DNA of 9,242 nt. Origin: an uncultured Bacteroidota bacterium. Lineage in GTDB: Bacteria > Bacteroidota > Bacteroidia > Chitinophagales > Chitinophagaceae. Of this stretch, positions 6,795-9,242 are shown piece after piece (within the stretch, counting starts at the first letter, position 1; each line of letters opens with the position of its first letter). Below the pieces are notes generated by a model. The model searched no databases. It saw nothing but the letters and a program-made list of their open reading frames with translations, and was not told the DNA's origin. Made by a program: the position numbers and the translations under genes. The stretch lies in NCBI GenBank assembly GCA_903933765.1, contig CAIZLI010000143.1, forward strand, positions 1 through 9,242. Reading direction: 5' to 3'.

Positions 6795-7733
6795 ATGTCT
6801 AATAAAGTTATTGTAACGGCAGCAGTGCACCCTTATTTATTAGCGACGCTTGAGCAAAAAGGTTTCGAAATTTGTTACGAACCTACCATTGGCTATGATG
6901 AACTGCATTTAAAAATTGCAGATGCAGTTGGATTGATTGTGACCACTAGGTTGCAAATTGATGCAACAATCATTGACAGCGCGAAGGCATTAAAATGGAT
7001 TGGTCGACTGGGTAGTGGGATGGAATTAATTGACACTGCCCTGGCAGAATCTAAAGGCATTTTATGCGTGAGTAGCCCGGAGGGAAATTGTACTGCAGTT
7101 GGAGAACATAGTTTAGGCTTGTTATTGAATTTAATGCATCGAATTCATAGCGCATATGGCGAAATAAAAATGGGTCAATGGATTAGAGATGGCAATCGTG
7201 GTGATGAGCTCACTGGAAAAAAAGTGGGCATCATTGGATTCGGTCATACAGGTGCTGCATTTGCAAAAGTATTGACTGGCTTTGATGTAGAAATTTTAGC
7301 CCATGATATTTATCCAAGGGCTTTGGGTTGGCAACAGTTTCCGCATGTTAAAATGGTCCATTTGGAAACCATTCAACAAGAAGCCGAAGTGATTAGTTTG
7401 CACCTGCCTTTAACCCCCCTGACAAAACATTTTGCGAATACCCATTTTTTTGAAGCATTAAAACAACAACCTTATTTTTTAAGCACTTGTAGGGGTGGCG
7501 TTACATCAACCCAAGCGCTGCTTGAAGCGCTTCAAAATCAACAAATTAGAGGGGCTGGCTTGGATGTCCTTGAGAATGAACGACTCGACAGCTATAGTCA
7601 TGCTGAAAAGGCCAATTTGGAAGCCTTAATGGCCCAGCCCAACTTCATTTTAACACCACATATAGCTGGTTATAGCCAGGAGGCATATTATAAGATGTCT
7701 AAGATCTTACTCAAAAAATTAGGGCTCATTTGA
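6795..7733 (+). CDS. NAD-dependent D-2-hydroxyacid dehydrogenase (SerA-like, short form)
   Basis: This 312-residue enzyme interconverts a D-2-hydroxy acid and a 2-keto acid with NAD(H). The Rossmann motif is GIIGFGHTG (145-153), with D171 after the second strand, consistent with NAD over NADP. The catalytic trio is R233 (TCRGG), E262 (DVLENE) and H289 (LTPHIAG); the 29-residue Arg-Glu spacing equals that of E. coli SerA (R240, E269). The ends (about 1-98 and 290-312) form the substrate domain. There is no C-terminal ACT domain and no PdxB-type dimerisation domain, so it is a minimal form. 3-Phosphoglycerate (serine synthesis), 4-phosphoerythronate (vitamin B6 synthesis, next to pdxA) or another hydroxyacid are possible substrates; sequence alone does not decide. 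It begins three bases after rsmA. Its stop codon lies in the loop of a stem-loop that ends just before the greA promoter. Confidence 0.88.
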   Translation: MSNKVIVTAAVHPYLLATLEQKGFEICYEPTIGYDELHLKIADAVGLIVTTRLQIDATIIDSAKALKWIGRLGSGMELIDTALAESKGILCVSSPEGNCTAVGEHSLGLLLNLMHRIHSAYGEIKMGQWIRDGNRGDELTGKKVGIIGFGHTGAAFAKVLTGFDVEILAHDIYPRALGWQQFPHVKMVHLETIQQEAEVISLHLPLTPLTKHFANTHFFEALKQQPYFLSTCRGGVTSTQALLEALQNQQIRGAGLDVLENERLDSYSHAEKANLEALMAQPNFILTPHIAGYSQEAYYKMSKILLKKLGLI

Positions 7734-7742
7734 CCCTAATTT
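7716..7742 (+). terminator. Perfect 9-bp stem-loop across the dehydrogenase stop codon
   Basis: AAATTAGGG (7716-7724) is the exact reverse complement of CCCTAATTT (7734-7742), with a nine-base loop whose last three bases are the TGA stop of the dehydrogenase gene. An A-run (7713-7718) precedes it. The stem ends in TTT but has no long T-run after it, so it may be a weak terminator, an mRNA 3'-end stabiliser, or, as DNA, an operator abutting the -7 element at 7745. The structure is seen directly; the role is inferred. Confidence 0.5.
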
Positions 7743-7744
7743 GA

Positions 7745-7752
7745 TATCTTTG
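7745..7752 (+). promoter_or_regulatory. Bacteroidota -7 promoter element for greA
   Basis: TATCTTTG is an exact match to TAnnTTTG. It lies 58-65 bases before the greA ATG and four bases before another ATG at 7757, so transcription should start close to 7757. TTTG also occurs at 7729-7732 and 7740-7743, but neither is at the usual -33 distance (about 19 bases of spacer), so the upstream element is weak or absent. Confidence 0.55.
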
Positions 7753-7756
7753 TACC

Positions 7757-7793
7757 ATGCAACGCTTCAATTATGTGGCGTTGTATTTTTTTT
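7757..7793 (+). terminator. Terminator-like hairpin in the greA leader (possible attenuator)
   Basis: ATGCAACGC (7757-7765) pairs with GCGTTGTAT (7778-7786) as nine base pairs, one of them G-U, around a 12-base loop. A run of eight T (7786-7793) follows, so it has the form of an intrinsic terminator. It lies after the predicted greA promoter and 16 bases before the greA ATG. It may end read-through from the rsmA-dehydrogenase operon, attenuate greA itself, or do both. E. coli greA is known to have a leader terminator that yields short GraL RNAs, which makes attenuation a reasonable reading. Confidence 0.6.
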
Positions 7794-7813
7794 ATATAAA
7801 ACAGAAGGTATGA
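7757..7813 (+). CDS. Possible 18-codon leader ORF coupled to greA
   Basis: An ATG four bases after the -7 element opens an 18-codon frame reading MQRFNYVALYFFYIKQKV. Its TGA stop (7811-7813) overlaps the greA ATG as ATGA. The frame runs through the whole terminator-like hairpin, so ribosomes on it would disrupt the stem. Six of 18 residues are Phe or Tyr, but the T-run of the hairpin explains several of those codons, so the composition is weak evidence for an amino-acid sensor. It has no Shine-Dalgarno and would be translated from the transcript's 5' end. A frame this short can arise by chance; the placement of both ends is what makes it worth listing. Confidence 0.33.
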   Translation: MQRFNYVALYFFYIKQKV

Positions 7814-8286
7814 GCGAAACAAACGTATACGTAACCCAAGAGACTTTTGATAAAATGCGTGAGGAATTACAACGCATGAAATCTATTGATCGTCCCGCGG
7901 CATCAAGAGCGATTGCAGAAGCAAGAGAAAAAGGGGATTTAAAAGAAAATGCCGAATATGATGCAGCGAAAGAAGCACAGGGCATGTTAGAATCAAAAAT
8001 TAAGCAATTAGAGGTAGCTGTATCGAATGCAAAAATTGTAGATACCAGCACCATTGATACTAGCAAAGTGACGATATTGACAAAGGTGACAATTACGAAT
8101 CTAGCGACAAAAAAGACAGTGACCTATCAATTAGTAGGAGAGAAGGAAGCCGATTTAAAAGCGGGTAAGATTTCTGCATCTTCACCAATAGGAAAAGGAT
8201 TGATTGGTAAAAAAATTGGTGATACTGCAGAAGTTCAAGCACCCAACGGAGTGATGAAATTCAGCATTGATAATATTACCATTTAA
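7810..8286 (+). CDS. greA: Transcription elongation factor GreA
   Basis: GreA enters the RNA polymerase secondary channel and stimulates cleavage of the 3' end of backtracked RNA, rescuing stalled complexes. From the ATG at 7810 the protein is 158 residues, the usual length. The N-terminal antiparallel coiled coil (about 10-76) carries the catalytic tip AREKGDLKENAEY (38-50); D43 and E46 correspond to E. coli D41 and E44. The C-terminal FKBP-like domain includes ISASSPIGKGLIGKKIGD (121-138). The frame is open upstream to a TTG at 7741, but that would place the promoter and hairpin inside the gene and add 23 residues unlike GreA. AGAAGG (7803-7808) sits only one base from the ATG, too close to act as a normal Shine-Dalgarno, so entry by coupling from the upstream frame is plausible. 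The HIT gene follows after 20 bases. Confidence 0.97.
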   Translation: MSETNVYVTQETFDKMREELQRMKSIDRPAASRAIAEAREKGDLKENAEYDAAKEAQGMLESKIKQLEVAVSNAKIVDTSTIDTSKVTILTKVTITNLATKKTVTYQLVGEKEADLKAGKISASSPIGKGLIGKKIGDTAEVQAPNGVMKFSIDNITI

Positions 8287-8306
8287 TTTACCCTGTCCAA
8301 CTTGCA

Positions 8307-8708
8307 ATGACACTCTTTTCAAAAATAATTCAAGGTGATATACCTGCTTACAAGATTGCAGAGAATGAACTATTCTTTGCATTCTTGGATATTTTCCCTT
8401 TGCAAAAAGGACATGTATTGGTGGTTCCTAAAATAGAAGTGGATAAAGTATTTGAACTACCAGACAATTACCTATCCCAAATATTGGTATTTGCAAAACC
8501 GATAGCAGCAGCAATTGCTGCTTGCTTTCCTTGTGATCGTGTGAGTATGGTGACTGTAGGACTAGAAGTACCCCATGCGCATTTGCATCTGATCCCAATC
8601 AACCAAGCAGATGACCTTAATTTCGCCAATCCAAAATTGCAATTGTCTAAAGCCGAATTGATTGCAATACAAGAAGCGATTATTCGTCAAATGCAATCAT
8701 CATTATAG
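8307..8708 (+). CDS. HIT family protein (HinT-like nucleotide phosphoramidase/hydrolase)
   Basis: This 133-residue cytoplasmic protein belongs to the histidine triad family, homodimers that hydrolyse AMP-linked phosphoramidates, aminoacyl adenylates or related nucleotides. It opens with the family pattern LFSKIIQGDIPAYKIAEN (3-20). GHVLVVPK follows at 35-42, and the triad HAHLHLI sits at 90-96, with H90, H92 and H94 in place and H94 the likely nucleophile. The length fits the HinT branch. There is no N-terminal CxxC zinc site as found in many HIT proteins; the only CxxC-like pair (C73, C76) is elsewhere and probably incidental. It starts 20 bases after greA with no terminator or promoter seen between, so they are probably co-transcribed. 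The physiological substrate of such proteins is mostly unknown. Confidence 0.93.
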   Translation: MTLFSKIIQGDIPAYKIAENELFFAFLDIFPLQKGHVLVVPKIEVDKVFELPDNYLSQILVFAKPIAAAIAACFPCDRVSMVTVGLEVPHAHLHLIPINQADDLNFANPKLQLSKAELIAIQEAIIRQMQSSL

Positions 8709-8720
8709 ATATTTTTTCTA

Positions 8721-8742
8721 TTGCTATTCCTTTTGCTATCCC
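8721..8742. repeat. Short direct repeat in the HIT-ruvC gap
   Basis: TTGCTATTCC (8721-8730) recurs as TTGCTATCCC (8733-8742), nine of ten bases identical at a 12-base step. It is low in complexity and lies in the 128-base gap between convergent genes. I infer no function. Confidence 0.35.
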
Positions 8743-8776
8743 TATTACGATTAAAGAGATACAATCTATTTGTTTG

Positions 8777-8811
8777 AATAAATTGGTTTAATTGCCAAAG
8801 ACAAATTTATT
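8777..8811. terminator. AT-rich inverted repeat between convergent HIT and ruvC genes
   Basis: AATAAATT (8777-8784) is the reverse complement of AATTTATT (8804-8811). Inside it TTGG (8783-8786) can pair with CCAA (8795-8798), so the two pairings overlap by two bases. It could serve as a weak bidirectional terminator, but the stem is AT-rich and no long T-run follows on either strand. Confidence 0.25.
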
Positions 8812-8836
8812 TTAGCTAATTCCTAAAATACCTTTC

Positions 8837-9242
8837 TTATTTTTTTAAACGCGCTGGATTTTTTTGGATAAAATCATCCCATCCTTTTAAGCCCTTTCCA
8901 GTGCTAATGACTGGTCGATTAATTTGATGCCAATGGCATAGTGCAACCGCAAGCGCATCTGTAGCATCGTAATGCTTTGGTTTTTCTTTTACATTCAACA
9001 CGCGTTCCAACATTTTCCAAACCATATCTTTATCGGCATTACCATTACCAGTAATGGATTGCTTAACTTTTTTGGGCGCATATTCTGTAACAGGTGTGTT
9101 GTAATGCATGGCTGCTGCAATGGCTACCCCTTGGGCCCTTCCCAATTTTAGCATACTCTGTACGTTCTTTCCAAAAAAAGGTGCTTCAATCGCAAAATGC
9201 GCTGGATGATAGGTTTCCATTAACTCAATAATCTTTGCATGA
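8837..9242 (-). CDS. ruvC: Holliday junction resolvase RuvC, C-terminal part (cut by window edge)
   Basis: RuvC is the dimeric endonuclease that cleaves Holliday junctions left by RuvAB branch migration. The frame is open to the end of the window: codons before the internal ATG at 9220 read HAKIIEL, matching the family just ahead of the IEAPFFGKN motif. The gene therefore starts beyond 9242 and about 134 C-terminal codons are visible. Numbering from that internal Met, E12 (IEAPFF) and the pair D85/D88 (HYDATDALAVAL) match E. coli E66, D138 and D141; the first catalytic Asp lies outside the window. LKLGRAQG (24-31) and EYAPKKVKQSITGNGNADK (46-64) are also typical. The C-terminal tail is longer than in E. 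coli and ends in KK. It converges on the HIT gene with 128 bases between. The ATG at 9220 should not be taken as the start. Confidence 0.95.
   Translation of the reverse strand, partial: HAKIIELMETYHPAHFAIEAPFFGKNVQSMLKLGRAQGVAIAAAMHYNTPVTEYAPKKVKQSITGNGNADKDMVWKMLERVLNVKEKPKHYDATDALAVALCHWHQINRPVISTGKGLKGWDDFIQKNPARLKK

Noticed and set aside
5990..7740. ACCCTAAT shared by the pdxA leader (minus strand) and the region before greA.
   Set aside because: Two copies of an 8-mer in AT-rich spacers are not enough to propose a shared operator.
7741..7809. Longer greA from a TTG at 7741, adding 23 residues.
   Set aside because: It would begin inside the -7 element region and run through the hairpin; from the ATG at 7810 the protein has normal GreA length and N terminus.
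7767..8382. Minus-strand frames opposite greA and the start of the HIT gene.
   Set aside because: They are antisense shadows; the plus-strand proteins carry clear catalytic motifs.
8802..8809. TAAATTTG on the minus strand, an exact match to TAnnTTTG.
   Set aside because: It points toward the 3' end of the HIT gene, with no minus-strand gene downstream; in AT-rich DNA such matches arise by chance.

Overview
The window is a stretch of ordinary chromosome from a member of the Bacteroidota, most likely a Chitinophagaceae-like or related lineage. The family is an inference from protein style only. The signs are AT-rich coding DNA, almost no Shine-Dalgarno sequences, promoter elements of the Bacteroidota type (TAnnTTTG), and Bacteroidota-style AtpA, PdxA (GDLNGIG) and RsmA (NFPYNIS) variants. 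I see no mobile element, CRISPR array, rRNA or tRNA.

Layout, left to right. (1) 37-1614 is a complete atpA (F1 ATPase alpha), closed by a strong intrinsic terminator at 1629-1659; no atpG follows it. (2) 1713-4853 is a tight four-gene run: an ABC ATPase, a six-helix ABC-2 type permease, a LolA-like secreted protein and a secreted helical protein of unknown function. (3) 4891-5979 on the minus strand is pdxA (vitamin B6 synthesis). It converges on the ABC cluster and diverges from rsmA. (4) 6030-7733 holds rsmA (16S rRNA dimethylation) and, 3 bases later, a D-2-hydroxyacid dehydrogenase. (5) 7810-8708 holds greA and a HIT-family protein. (6) 8837-9242 on the minus strand is the C-terminal part of ruvC, cut by the window edge.

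Most genes are housekeeping: energy (atpA), PLP synthesis (pdxA, and possibly the dehydrogenase), ribosome maturation (rsmA), transcript elongation (greA) and recombination (ruvC). The least explained protein set is the ABC/LolA-like/helical module, which looks like an envelope export or trafficking unit whose cargo cannot be read from the sequence.

The most interesting DNA is the roughly 100 bases before greA (7716-7813). They hold a perfect 9-bp stem-loop wrapped around the dehydrogenase stop codon, a TATCTTTG -7 element, a second stem-loop followed by eight Ts that starts about where transcription should start, and an 18-codon ORF that begins at the same point and ends in an ATGA overlap with greA. 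Upstream of rsmA the same geometry (TAnnTTTG, 4 bases, ATG) recurs, so the rsmA message is predicted to be leaderless or nearly so.
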